NCBI RefSeq assembly: GCF_029784155.1
Contig: NC_073691.1
Coordinates: 141,662,433-141,726,432 of the forward strand
Direction: 5' to 3'
DNA: 64,000 bases
From: Uranotaenia lowii
Lineage: Eukaryota; Arthropoda; Insecta; Diptera; Culicidae
In this document: one piece after another, positions 54,373 to 64,000 of the stretch
How positions within the stretch are numbered: position 1 is the stretch's first letter
Layout: every line of letters starts with the position of its first letter
Made by a program: the position numbers and the translations under genes
The notes under the pieces: generated by a model
Databases searched by the model: none
Seen by the model: only the letters and a program-made list of their open reading frames with translations
Told to the model about the DNA's origin: nothing

Positions 54373-54553
54373 AGGTAAAATAAGGTTGCCAGAATTTTGT
54401 CCACTCCCATCCGGGCCTAGCAATTCCGGGCATATTTTCAAAAAAACCTGGCAAAATCCGGGCATGGATTTCAATTTTTCAAATTCAAAAACCGGGCAAA
54501 AACCGGGCAAAATTTAGGTATTATTATATAGAAATGCAAAAAAAAAATTAAAT

Positions 54554-55513
54554 TAAAGTCTGCTTCATTTAATACTGGAACAAATTTTTTTGCTCATTGT
54601 GGCGCTCCTAGTGGACGGATTTGGAAACTTTTTTCACCCACGTGTCGGGAAATTCATTACCTTTCACCATGTATTTATGTCATAACACCAAACGATAGCA
54701 TTTTGTAAACAACCGCCATGGAAGCCGAACGGAGAGATCAAATTGTGCACAGTTTGCTTGAAAATCCATTGTTGTCGGCATCGAAGCTAGCTAAACAGCT
54801 TAAAATGCCCAGAAATACCGTATGGCGTGTTATCAAGCAGTACAAGGAAACATTGACGACGGCTCGGAAGCCGCATTCGAAGCGTTGGAGTGGAACTGTC
54901 GACCGGAAACTGCGTGGGAAAGTCATCAAGACCGTCAAGAGGAATCCCAATTTTTCAGACCGCGATTTGGCCAATAAGTTCCAGGCCGCTCACAGTACGG
55001 TGCGAAGAATTCGTCTCCGGGAAGGAATAAGGTCATTCCGAGCCAGCAAACAGCCAAATCGGACGCTGAAGCAGAACAATGTGGCCAGAATCCGTGCTCG
55101 AAAGCTGTACGACCAAGTGCTGACCAAGTTCGACGGATGTAAAGTCTGCTTCATTTAATATTGGAACACAAACAATTGCGTGTAGTTCAGTCATTTATTA
55201 ACGAATTCATAATTTGTTTTTTGTAGCATTTTCTTTACTCTTTCATAAAAAAAAATTAAAAAAATTATTCATTGCTGTTTCGAAGAAATTCTCGTACTCG
55301 TACTCGTAAGAAAACTGTGCACAATTTGATCTCTCCGTTCGGCTTCCATGGCGGTTGTTTACAAAATGCTATCGTTTGGTGTTATGGCATAAATACATGG
55401 TGAAAGGTAATGAATTTCCCGACACGTGGGTGAAAAAAGTTTCCAAATCCGTCCACTAGGAGCGCCACAATGAGCAAAAGAATTTGTTCCAATATTAAAT
55501 GAAGCAGACTTTA
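54554..55513 (+). mobile_element. Nested mariner-like element with ~200 bp inverted ends (in copy A)
   Basis: Ends AAAGTCTGCTTCATTTAATA and its inverse, flanked by TA. The first 205 bp and last 205 bp are inverted copies that include the start of the transposase frame, so the right end is a foldback copy of the 5' region. A third copy of the terminus starts at 55141, where the transposase frame breaks off. Confidence 0.85.
54718..55158 (+). pseudogene. DD37E/mariner-like transposase, N-terminal part only
   Basis: 146 codons with intact paired-type DNA-binding helices: ERRDQIVHSLLENP, then SASKLAKQLKMPRNTVWRVI (first helix-turn-helix), and NFSDRDLANKFQAAHSTVRR (second). It stops at ARKLYDQVLTKFDGC, just before the position of the first catalytic Asp, and is closed by terminal-repeat sequence. 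It could bind transposon ends but has no catalytic domain. A repressor-like role is conceivable but unproven. The protein is the same in copy B. Confidence 0.85.
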
Positions 55514-55538
55514 ATGTTTCATTAATGTAATTGCAGAC

Positions 55539-56346
55539 CAGTGTTCCGAATATCACTCATTTTCAATGAATGTTTCTGATTGCACTTCGCATCTGAACGT
55601 ACAGCGGTCGGGTTTCGTTATTGATTGCTACTGGACCTACCCGATCATCGATCGTTCAATTCATCGCTAACATACAGACCACCTCGCACGATGCTTGCTG
55701 TCAAAACAGTGCAGCACCATCATCAAATTGGAATCTCATCAATGCGCAATGCATATGGCGAATCATGTTGGTCTTCGATCAGGAGTGAATGGATCAGGCA
55801 GTGAGTGAGTGATACATGAAGCCGATCATTGGCGTATTTTGTTCGATTTGATACATAGCAAATTAATAAATTTATTTGTTGTTATAACGTTTTTTAACAT
55901 CAGTATGATCAAAATCAAATTGTAGTTGTGTTTGTGAGGGAAAGATGTTCACTTTCGCCGTGTTTTTCAATTTTTACAAGTTCTCTTATTAAACTGTCGT
56001 CCGTCACGTTAAAACTACTGAGAATTTATGGTGTCCCGCACAACTGTTTGATTTTTCTCGTCCTGCAAAAAATAATTTTGAATTTCATATAATTCAGGCA
56101 GATGCTGAGCGAGCTACATTCAGAATGGATCAGTTTGTATCTCCCTCATCTCCGATATGCGTTGTTTGCTAAACCGATGATTCTGAATGATGCGACTCGG
56201 TTTGCATAGCTGATAGGAGCGCTGATCGAGATTGCATACCAGCCAGGCGAAGCAGTTGCGAGAGGCGCTATCCCATTATACAATCAGAATGTTTCCAACA
56301 GGAAACGCATCCTGAGTGTTTGTTTTGATTGATTTTCGGAACCCTG
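55539..56346 (+). mobile_element. Nested 808 bp hAT-type MITE (in copy A)
   Basis: Ends CAGTGTTCCGAATATC and inverse CAGGGTTCCGAAAATC, flanked by TTGCAGAC on both sides (55531-55538, 56347-56354), a perfect 8 bp duplication. No open transposase. Confidence 0.9.
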
Positions 56347-56735
56347 TTGCAGACTTCAAAAAATTTTTTGGAACACTTAAATATTTAAAGGTTTATAAAA
56401 GTAAATCAGCAAAATTATTTGAAACAACCGTTGAAAATTTCCATACCGTTAATCGATTTTGCTGAAACTTACTCAAAAACTTTGATTTTTTTTTCGGTTT
56501 TTTTGTGAAAATTGTGAAAAAATCCGGGCAATATCCGGACTTTTTTCGCGATATCCGGGCAACCGGACCGGACCGGACTTTCTCGAAATTTTGCATCAAA
56601 TATCCGGGCAAACCCGGATAAAACCGGGCAATCTGGCAAGCTTAAGGTAAAAGTACTGTAATCTGGAGTAAGATTAACCACTTTTCTCAATTTTATTTTT
56701 TGATTATTTTTTTCTGTTAAGGGGGATATGGCATG

Positions 56736-56902
56736 TGTGTGTATGGTCTTGGTCATCCGACACAAGCGTGTATGCGAGCCAGTCAGTCAGTGAGCGAGTG
56801 TGAGTGGGAGAGCGAGCCAAGTGGGACATTGCGTAGTTTCCCCGGCTAGGGCAGTCAAGTGGACCGACGGCGTCGCTACGGAAGACTTTGCCAGTCTGCA
56901 CA
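56736..56902 (+). repeat. 5' LTR (167 bp)
   Basis: Runs from TGTGTGTATGG to CTGCACA. It differs from the 3' LTR at one position that I can see (CTTTGCC against CTTGGCC), implying recent insertion. Confidence 0.93.
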
Positions 56903-56904
56903 TT

Positions 56905-56920
56905 TGGCGACCGTGACAGG
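56905..56920 (+). promoter_or_regulatory. Primer-binding site
   Basis: TGGCGACCGTGACAGG, two bases after the 5' LTR. This sequence type is the tRNA-Arg primer site of mdg1/412-like Ty3/gypsy elements, which suggests the autonomous relative. Confidence 0.75.
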
Positions 56921-57289
56921 TAATTTCTCGTGAAATTAATTATACGAGAAATTATCACAAAAAAAAAATCGAATCAAGAAAAGCAAACAAAAGCGTTCAC
57001 GTCGAACAAATTTTGATCACAAATGCTTAAAAATCAGACACTTCCTTAATTACCCATAGCGAAAAACACTGCGAAAAAATGGGTAGCTCGTAGTTGAAGC
57101 AAAAAAGTAACACAGTCGGATGATTTTCGAAAGCTATTTTGTGCAAAGTGGAAAATAAGAAAACATAGTGCCGTATGTGATAGAGAACTCGTGTTTTTGC
57201 AAATGAGCAGAAAGTGTTTTATGAAATAGTGCCGAAATAAGAATGATGATGAAATAATAAGCGAATCGTAAGGACAGCATAGTTATGCT

Positions 57290-58145
57290 CACAATTTCAA
57301 GCGGGTTGAGAGGACAGCTTGAAATTGGAAGGCGAGTTGAGAGGACAGCCTAAACTTATTGATAAAAAAATCAAGCGAGTTGAGAGGACAGCTTGAAATT
57401 TGAAGGCAAGTTGAGAGGACAGCCTAAACGCATTGCATAAATGAAAAACAAGCGTGTTGAGAAAACAGCTTGAAATACATTTAAAAATCACACCAATAAG
57501 CGAGTTGAGAGGACAGCTTGGTGATCAAGCGGGTTGAGACGACAGCTTGAAATAAATGTGAAAAACACCAATAAGCGAGTTGAGAGGACAGCTTGGTGAT
57601 CAAGCGGGTTGAGAGGAAAGCTTGAAATAAATGTGAAAAACACCAATAAGCGAGTTGAGAGGACAGCTTGGTGATCAAACGAGTTGAGAGGACAGCTTGA
57701 AATAAAAAAATACCAATGAGCGGGTTGAGAGGGCAACTTGAAATAAATTCAAAAAATAACACCAATAAGCGAATTGAGAAGACAGCTTGGTGATCAAGCG
57801 GGTTGAGAGGAAAGCTTGAAATAAATAGAAAAAGCACCAACTAACGAGTTGAGAGGACAGCTTGGTTAACAAGCTGGTTGAGAGGAGAGCTTGAAATAAA
57901 TAAAACAAAACCCAAAAGAGGGTTGAAAGGACAGGTTGGAAGAAAAAAAAATCATCTTATAATGATTTGTGAGGACAATTTAAAGAAAAAACTCGTGAAA
58001 TAAATAAGGAGAACATCTATGAGAGGATGAAAACAAAAGGGAACAGCTTGGAGTTTCAATTAAAGTGAATTGAAAGCACAGCTTGAAAACTTATAGGTGA
58101 GTTGAGAAGGCAGCCGGAACGTGTTGAAATAACAGCTTGAGACAA
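57290..58145 (+). repeat. Tandem array in the LTR element interior
   Basis: Many copies of AGCGAGTTGAGAGGACAGCTTG in half-units with variable spacers. A 76 bp higher-order unit is clear at 57493, 57569 and 57645 and decays toward 58700. It is not CRISPR: units are contiguous, variable and inside an LTR element. Confidence 0.85.
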
Positions 58146-59227
58146 GAAAAGTTTATGGAGCGTGTCGGTTTAAACAGATTGTTCAAATTTCAAGTAAATT
58201 TAAATTGCTACTGGAAATCTTAAAGCGTATTGTGAGGATAGTTTCGGAATCTACACAAACTCGTAATGAATCAGATGAAAAGTAAGCTTTAGAAAGGAAT
58301 AAACAATTATGGAAGTCGAGGACTCGAGGAACAGCTGGAACAAATTATTTAAATTTGTCCAGTTTGTTGGGAACACAACTAATTGATACAAATGATATGA
58401 ATTCCAAGCGAGTCCAAGAAGACAACTTTAAACTACAACTTGGTGTTGAGAGATCAGCTTTGGTATCTCATAGAAATTATAACCAAACGAGGTGAGGAGA
58501 CAGCTTGAGATGAATGTGAATAATGATGCAAATCGAGAATTACTTGGATACAATGTTTTGAATTCCAGTTGAATGGACAACTTGAAAATAAAAAAGAGAG
58601 GATTGCAGGAGCACTGTGACGAATTTAAGTCATGCAAATAGTTAAAAAAGCTTGGAAGCTTCATAGAACAACTTGAAAGCAAGTTAAGAATGTTATTTAA
58701 GATGATTAATACGATATTTCTTGAGAGCGAATCAATAAAGGTAAGTTATTGTTCATGCGAAGAAAGTGAGAATTCGGAACATAAAAATGAATTATAAATT
58801 TCATAAAATGGTCGAATCTCAAATAATATAAGCCAAATTTGTCAAAATAGCAATTAAAGCTCGCAGATATTCGTTGATAATTTTTCCATCTCGGAATTTC
58901 TAGAACATGCATTTAAAAAAATCCAGTTAAAAAAAATATGGATTTCCCAGCGTAAATGTGTAATCATTACATTTTATTACAGTTTTATAGATAACGTTTA
59001 CCAAGTTTTAGCTTCATAAAACGTTAACAAAAACAATCAAAAAATGTAAACAATGGTTTGGAGGCAAGGCTTAAGACCTTTGTGGCCCAATAAGCCTCTA
59101 AATTGTGTTTTTTTTTTGTTTTTCTTGCAAATCTTTCTTGTGCTTGAAGGTACTGCATGAGCCTGTTGTTGTATATCAAACAACTTTTTTTTTGTAATTT
59201 TTACATTTTTATAGGACAGGAGGGGGA

Positions 59228-59394
59228 TGTGTGTATGGTCTTGGTCATCCGACACAAGCGTGTATGCGAGCCAGTCAGTCAGTGAGCGAGTGTGAGTGGG
59301 AGAGCGAGCCAAGTGGGACATTGCGTAGTTTCCCCGGCTAGGGCAGTCAAGTGGACCGACGGCGTCGCTACGGAAGACTTGGCCAGTCTGCACA
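59228..59394 (+). repeat. 3' LTR (167 bp)
   Basis: Direct copy of the 5' LTR, immediately after the polypurine tract and before the second GCATG. Confidence 0.93.
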
Positions 59395-59881
59395 GCATGT
59401 TTCATATCTTTAAAAACGATACTATACTTTTATGAACGTAAAACATGGTTGTATAAATTTATTAGCCTGCTTTAAATTTGATTTAAAAATCGATTTTGTC
59501 TCTGTTTAGGATTTTATGCTTTGGAGTCCTACATTGATCAGTCTTTATTTTGACTGTTTTAATGCGTTTTCTTGATCATAAACTAAGCTTGCCAGATTGC
59601 CCGGTTTTATCCGGGTTTGCCCGGATATTTGATGCAAAATTTCGAGAAAGTCCGGTCCGGTCCGGTTGCCCGGATATCGCGAAAAAAGTCCGGATATTGC
59701 CCGGATTTTTTCACAATTTTCACAAAAAAACCGAAAAAAAAATCAAAGTTTTTGAGTAAGTTTCAGCAAAATCGATTAACGGTATGGAAATTTTCAACGG
59801 TTGTTTCAAATAATTTTGCTGATTTACTTTTATAAACCTTTAAATATTTAAGTGTTCCAAAAAATTTTTTGAAGTCTGCAA

Positions 59882-60689
59882 CAGGGTTCCGAAAATCAAT
59901 CAAAACAAACACTCAGGATGCGTTTCCTGTTGGAAACATTCTGATTGTATAATGGGATAGCGCCTCTCGCAACTGCTTCGCCTGGCTGGTATGCAATCTC
60001 GATCAGCGCTCCTATCAGCTATGCAAACCGAGTCGCATCATTCAGAATCATCGGTTTAGCAAACAACGCATATCGGAGATGAGGGAGATACAAACTGATC
60101 CATTCTGAATGTAGCTCGCTCAGCATCTGCCTGAATTATATGAAATTCAAAATTATTTTTTGCAGGACGAGAAAAATCAAACAGTTGTGCGGGACACCAT
60201 AAATTCTCAGTAGTTTTAACGTGACGGACGACAGTTTAATAAGAGAACTTGTAAAAATTGAAAAACACGGCGAAAGTGAACATCTTTCCCTCACAAACAC
60301 AACTACAATTTGATTTTGATCATACTGATGTTAAAAAACGTTATAACAACAAATAAATTTATTAATTTGCTATGTATCAAATCGAACAAAATACGCCAAT
60401 GATCGGCTTCATGTATCACTCACTCACTGCCTGATCCATTCACTCCTGATCGAAGACCAACATGATTCGCCATATGCATTGCGCATTGATGAGATTCCAA
60501 TTTGATGATGGTGCTGCACTGTTTTGACAGCAAGCATCGTGCGAGGTGGTCTGTATGTTAGCGATGAATTGAACGATCGATGATCGGGTAGGTCCAGTAG
60601 CAATCAATAACGAAACCCGACCGCTGTACGTTCAGATGCGAAGTGCAATCAGAAACATTCATTGAAAATGAGTGATATTCGGAACACTG
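59882..60689 (-). mobile_element. Nested 808 bp hAT-type MITE (in copy B)
   Basis: Same element and same 8 bp flanks (GTCTGCAA on this strand, 59874-59881 and 60690-60697) as in copy A. Confidence 0.9.
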
Positions 60690-60715
60690 GTCTGCAATTA
60701 CATTAATGAAACATT

Positions 60716-61674
60716 AAAGTCTGCTTCATTTAATATTGGAACAAATTCTTTTGCTCATTGTGGCGCTCCTAGTGGACGGATTTGGAAACTTTTTTCACCC
60801 ACGTGTCGGGAAATTCATTACCTTTCACCATGTATTTATGCCATAACACCAAACGATAGCATTTTGTAAACAACCGCCATGGAAGCCGAACGGAGAGATC
60901 AAATTGTGCACAGTTTTCTTACGAGTACGAGTACGAGAATTTCTTCGAAACAGCAATGAATAATTTTTTTAATTTTTTTTTATGAAAGAGTAAAGAAAAT
61001 GCTACAAAAAACAAATTATGAATTCGTTAATAAATGACTGAACTACACGCAATTGTTTGTGTTCCAATATTAAATGAAGCAGACTTTACATCCGTCGAAC
61101 TTGGTCAGCACTTGGTCGTACAGCTTTCGAGCACGGATTCTGGCCACATTGTTCTGCTTCAGCGTCCGATTTGGCTGTTTGCTGGCTCGGAATGACCTTA
61201 TTCCTTCCCGGAGACGAATTCTTCGCACCGTACTGTGAGCGGCCTGGAACTTATTGGCCAAATCGCGGTCTGAAAAATTGGGATTCCTCTTGACGGTCTT
61301 GATGACTTTCCCACGCAGTTTCCGGTCGACAGTTCCACTCCAACGCTTCGAATGCGGCTTCCGAGCCGTCGTCAATGTTTCCTTGTACTGCTTGATAACA
61401 CGCCATACGGTATTTCTGGGCATTTTAAGCTGTTTAGCTAGCTTCGATGCCGACAACAATGGATTTTCAAGCAAACTGTGCACAATTTGATCTCTCCGTT
61501 CGGCTTCCATGGCGGTTGTTTACAAAATGCTATCGTTTGGTGTTATGACATAAATACATGGTGAAAGGTAATGAATTTCCCGACACGTGGGTGAAAAAAG
61601 TTTCCAAATCCGTCCACTAGGAGCGCCACAATGAGCAAAAAAATTTGTTCCAATATTAAATGAAGCAGACTTTA
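60716..61674 (-). mobile_element. Nested mariner-like element (in copy B)
   Basis: Reverse copy of the element at 54554-55513 with the same long inverted ends and broken transposase. Confidence 0.85.
61070..61510 (-). pseudogene. DD37E/mariner-like transposase, N-terminal part (copy B)
   Basis: The 146-codon frame has the same translation as that in copy A: two intact helix-turn-helix regions, ending before the catalytic core. Confidence 0.85.
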
Positions 61675-62070
61675 ATTTAATTTTTTTTTTGCATTTTTTC
61701 TTTGCATTTCTATATAATAATACCTAAATTTTGCCCGGTTTTTGCCCGGTTTTTGAATTTGAAAAATTGAAATCCATGCCCGGATTTTGCCAGGTTTTTT
61801 TGAAAATATGCCCGGAATTGCTAGGCCCGGATGGGAGTGGACAAAATTCTGGCAACCTTATCATAAACTATACAAAACACCTTCTGAATTTATGTGTTTC
61901 TTGTTTTAGATTTCTTCGCGGTCCAAAAAAACAACATTGCAGTCCTTAATGTGTTAAGGCTGAACAACACATTTTCATATGTGATGAAAGAAATTAGAGA
62001 AACATGAACTATCAAAGAACGAAAGAACATAAGCCGTAAATATCATGAAAATTTCGAAAAAGATACAACG

Positions 62071-62144
62071 GCTCACCGACAGGACTTGAACCTGCAATCT
62101 CCGCTTCGGTACAACGGCGCGTTAGCCAATTCCACCACGGTGAA
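62071..62144 (-). tRNA. tRNA-like sequence, inverted copy (SINE head or pseudo-tRNA)
   Basis: Exact reverse of the copy at 62282-62355. Probably not a functional tRNA gene; see that entry. Confidence 0.35.
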
Positions 62145-62281
62145 CGTGATGGAACCGGCGAACACGAGCAATCGAGCTCTGCCGATCAACTGCTGGACCA
62201 TCTATATACATGGTGTTTCGATAGATGGTCCAGCAGTTGATCGGCAGAGCTCGATTGCTCGTGTTCGCCGGTTCCATCACG

Positions 62282-62355
62282 TTCACCGTGGTGGAATTGG
62301 CTAACGCGCCGTTGTACCGAAGCGGAGATTGCAGGTTCAAGTCCTGTCGGTGAGC
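62282..62355 (+). tRNA. tRNA-like sequence with full cloverleaf
   Basis: It folds by eye into 7 bp acceptor (TTCACCG with CGGTGAG, one T-G pair), D arm, anticodon arm (CCGTT/AGCGG), five-base variable loop and T arm (GCAGG TTCAAGT CCTGT). T8 and T33 are in place. A box TGGTGGAATTGG and B box GGTTCAAGTCC fit Pol III. The anticodon position reads ACC in my fold, unusual for eukaryotes. Repetition in 309 bp units argues for a SINE or pseudo-tRNA. Confidence 0.45.
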
Positions 62356-62782
62356 CGTTGTATCTTTTTCGAAATTTTCATGATATTTACGGCTTATGTT
62401 CTTTCGTTCTTTGATAGTTCATGTTTCTCTAATTTCTTTCATCACATATGAAAATGTGATCATTTTCAGGTACAAAGATGTACCAAGAGATTTCATAACA
62501 TCAGTATTGATTTCAACAGAGCAACACCTCCCTGTGTAACTGGTCTGCTCGGAACCTTGAGCGGCACTGATTGCTTCTTCATCTGACCGTAAGTTGCGGC
62601 AAACCCGAAGCAATCGACCATGTGCTCGCTCGGCTAAAATCCCGAGTCGATGGGTGGGGTTAGAGAAACAAGAGAGATCAATAGAGGGAAAGATCACATG
62701 CGGGATATACATGGTGTTTCGATAGATGGTCCAGCAGTTGATCGGCAGAGCTCGATTGCTCGTGTTCGCCGGTTCCATCACG

Positions 62783-62856
62783 TTCACCGTGGTGGAATTG
62801 GCTAACGCGCCGTTGTACCGAAGCGGAGATTGCAGGTTCAAGTCCTGTCGGTGAGC
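62783..62856 (+). tRNA. tRNA-like sequence, second direct copy
   Basis: Identical, as far as I can see, to 62282-62355, 501 bp downstream in the second 309 bp unit. Confidence 0.4.
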
Positions 62857-63299
62857 CGTTGTATCTTTTTCGAAATTTTCATGATATTTACGGCTTATGT
62901 TCTTTCGTTCTTTGATAGTTCATGTTTCTCTAATTTCTTTCATCACATATGAAAATGTGATCATTTTCAGGTACAAAGATGTACCAAGAGATTTCATAAC
63001 ATCAGTATTGATTGCTGAACAACAATTAAAATCGAAATATGGACAATGATTCTGCAGGGACTAAAGTTTTTAAAATTACTAATAAAATTTTAACGACAAA
63101 ACCAAATGCAATTTGACTTCAGTCGATTTCCTAGGCCCTCACATTATTCCCCTTTTATTTTTTCCTTTAAACTTTACTATTAAATAGAGTTTCTAGCATT
63201 TTTTTTAGACTGGCTTACTCTTGGAAAATGTCCCTGTTTTTTAAATATCAAAAATTTACCTCAAACTACAAAAAAACCTACACCAAAACTATACACTTA

Positions 63300-63602
63300 G
63301 AGCAAGTTCACTCGTGTTGGAAAAAAGTGGTAGAAATTTTGACACTTTAAGTACATTTTGAAAACTTCATTATGCAAAAACATCTTCAAGATCTGCGTCC
63401 TTCAAGTATTTTTACAACACGTGTTCTATTTCCGCATGCTGTGATGCAAAAATATCAATATTTCTTTCACATACCTACGGCTGAAATAGAAACAATGCTG
63501 TAAAAAAATACAACGCCCAAAGATCTTGAAAACATGTTTGCATGGCAGAATTTCAAAATGTCAAAATTTCTACCACTTTTTCTAACACCAGTGAACTTGC
63601 TC
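63300..63602. mobile_element. 303 bp PIF/Harbinger-type MITE
   Basis: Ends GAGCAAGTTCACTCGTGTTG and inverse GAGCAAGTTCACTGGTGTTA form inverted repeats of about 45 bp with few mismatches, flanked by TTA (63297-63299, 63603-63605). The 3 bp TTA duplication is typical of PIF/Harbinger. No coding. Confidence 0.85.
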
Positions 63603-63605
63603 TTA

Positions 63606-64000
63606 CTCTTTACGAGCCTTCGAAAGAATATATCTAGCGTAACATTTCATAAGAGCGAAACAAGCAATTAGCTCGAAACGAGAAAAACGCGTTTGAAAAT
63701 TCGGAAACACCTATTCAAATCCTATTTAAAAAGTCGACCACTTTTTGTTCAACAAAATAAAAAATGTGCATTATATTCACTTATTGTTCGATGGTTATCC
63801 AGAACTTTAACTTTTTTCACTTAATTTCAGAGATTTTCGAGTTTCGCCCTTTTATTGTTTTCGATTTTAGTTGCGCCTGCAAGTTTCGCCGTTTTTGTTT
63901 TGGTTTCGAAGTTTTGCCCATTCGTCCTACACGCAAAAACAAATTAGGTAATTTTGTCACACACGGTCAACTCAGTAACGCCTATTGGCTCTACACGAAT
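63606..64000. other. Intergenic, nothing recognised
   Basis: AT-rich sequence to the window edge with no gene or repeat identified. Confidence 0.4.

Larger units (their letters stand above)
54381..56644 (+). mobile_element. Composite hAT-like transposon, copy A
   Basis: 2264 bp. The left end TAAGGTTGCCAGAA and the right end, inverse TAAGCTTGCCAGAT, are inverted, flanked by AGGTAAAA on both sides (54373-54380, 56645-56652). CCGGGCA-type motifs crowd both subterminal regions. It carries a mariner-like deletion element (54554-55513) and a hAT-type MITE (55539-56346) at the same internal positions as copy B. No own transposase is visible, so it is non-autonomous. Confidence 0.9.
56736..59394 (+). 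mobile_element. Non-autonomous LTR retrotransposon (2659 bp)
   Basis: Two 167 bp direct LTRs, a primer-binding site, a repeat-filled interior without gag/pol, and a polypurine tract (GGACAGGAGGGGGA, ending 59227). GCATG flanks both sides (56731-56735, 59395-59399), a 5 bp target duplication. It lies between copies A and B of the composite transposon. It must rely on proteins from another element. Confidence 0.95.
59584..61860 (-). mobile_element. Composite hAT-like transposon, copy B
   Basis: 2277 bp, reverse orientation to copy A and nearly identical, with the same two nested elements. Flanked by TCATAAAC on both sides (59576-59583, 61861-61868), a different 8 bp target from copy A, so it is a separate insertion and not the other half of a duplicated palindrome. 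Confidence 0.9.
61970..63013. mobile_element. Compound insertion of tRNA-like repeat units
   Basis: Flanked by GCTGAACAACA on both sides (61959-61969, 63014-63024). It holds a 309 bp unit in direct repeat (62204-62512 and 62705-63013, offset 501 bp) plus a partial inverted copy (61968-62205), making a near-perfect palindrome with 238 bp arms and a 15 base loop. Each unit carries a tRNA-like segment. It resembles a tRNA-headed SINE that inserted as a rearranged multimer. Confidence 0.75.

Noticed and set aside
57290..58145. CRISPR-like array
   Set aside because: Repeats lack unique spacers, vary in sequence, and lie inside an LTR retrotransposon of a eukaryote.
54381..61860. A single giant palindromic duplication of 2.3 kb arms
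   Set aside because: Each arm has its own different 8 bp flanking duplication and the match stops at the transposon ends, so two independent insertions explain it better.
62282..62355. Functional nuclear tRNA gene
   Set aside because: The anticodon position reads ACC, the first acceptor pair is T-G, and the sequence repeats in 309 bp mobile-like units; a tRNA-derived repeat is more likely.
62419..62841. 140-codon minus-strand frame across tRNA-like units
   Set aside because: It reads through repeated tRNA-like DNA and the same peptide recurs three times as a consequence of the repeat.

Overview
The window is eukaryotic and most likely from a culicine mosquito. It carries three intronless insect-type alpha-amylase genes in an AT-rich background packed with transposable elements of kinds common in mosquitoes: DD37E/mariner-like transposase remnants, RTE-like and L1/Tx1-like LINEs, tRNA-derived SINEs, many MITEs and foldback elements, and LTR elements. 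The species cannot be named from the sequence alone.

Layout. 0-2.2 kb: a truncated DD37E transposase fused to a truncated RTE-like reverse transcriptase. 2.2-12 kb: AT-rich intergenic DNA with a 1.69 kb foldback element (5357-7044) and a 765 bp insert between 24 bp direct repeats. 12.07-13.59 kb: amylase gene 1 (+). 14.0-20.5 kb: an element with AGCTGACCCGG at its start and a (GACA)n tract at its end, split by a nearly complete 4.8 kb LINE. 20.6-27.6 kb: MITEs, a large foldback element with its empty-site paralogue elsewhere in the window, two SINEs and a local repeat field. 27.80-29.29 kb: amylase gene 2 (-). 31-38.9 kb: a MITE, then a tandem array split by two transposons. 38.9-41.3 kb: a decayed LINE. 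42.24-43.73 kb: amylase gene 3 (-). 43.9-48 kb: intergenic DNA with a ~190 bp tandem array. 48.5-52.4 kb: an RTE-like LINE broken by a MITE and by an LTR plus leader. 54.4-61.9 kb: two opposite-facing copies of one 2.27 kb composite transposon, each with its own 8 bp target duplication, around a young 2.66 kb non-autonomous LTR element. 62-63 kb: a palindrome holding tRNA-like units. 63.3 kb: a Harbinger-type MITE.

Genes. Only the amylases look like functional host genes. All three keep the catalytic Asp/Glu/Asp and the Arg/Asn/Arg chloride ligands and start with a signal peptide, so they should be secreted digestive enzymes cleaving alpha-1,4-glucan links in starch and glycogen. Genes 2 and 3 are close paralogues in the same orientation and share a conserved proximal promoter (GATA site, GAGACCCCCGA block, TATAAAAG). 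Gene 1 is more diverged and faces the other way. Mobile DNA makes up much of the space between them. Coordinates of repeats come from reading by eye and may be off by a few bases where no target duplication fixes the edge.
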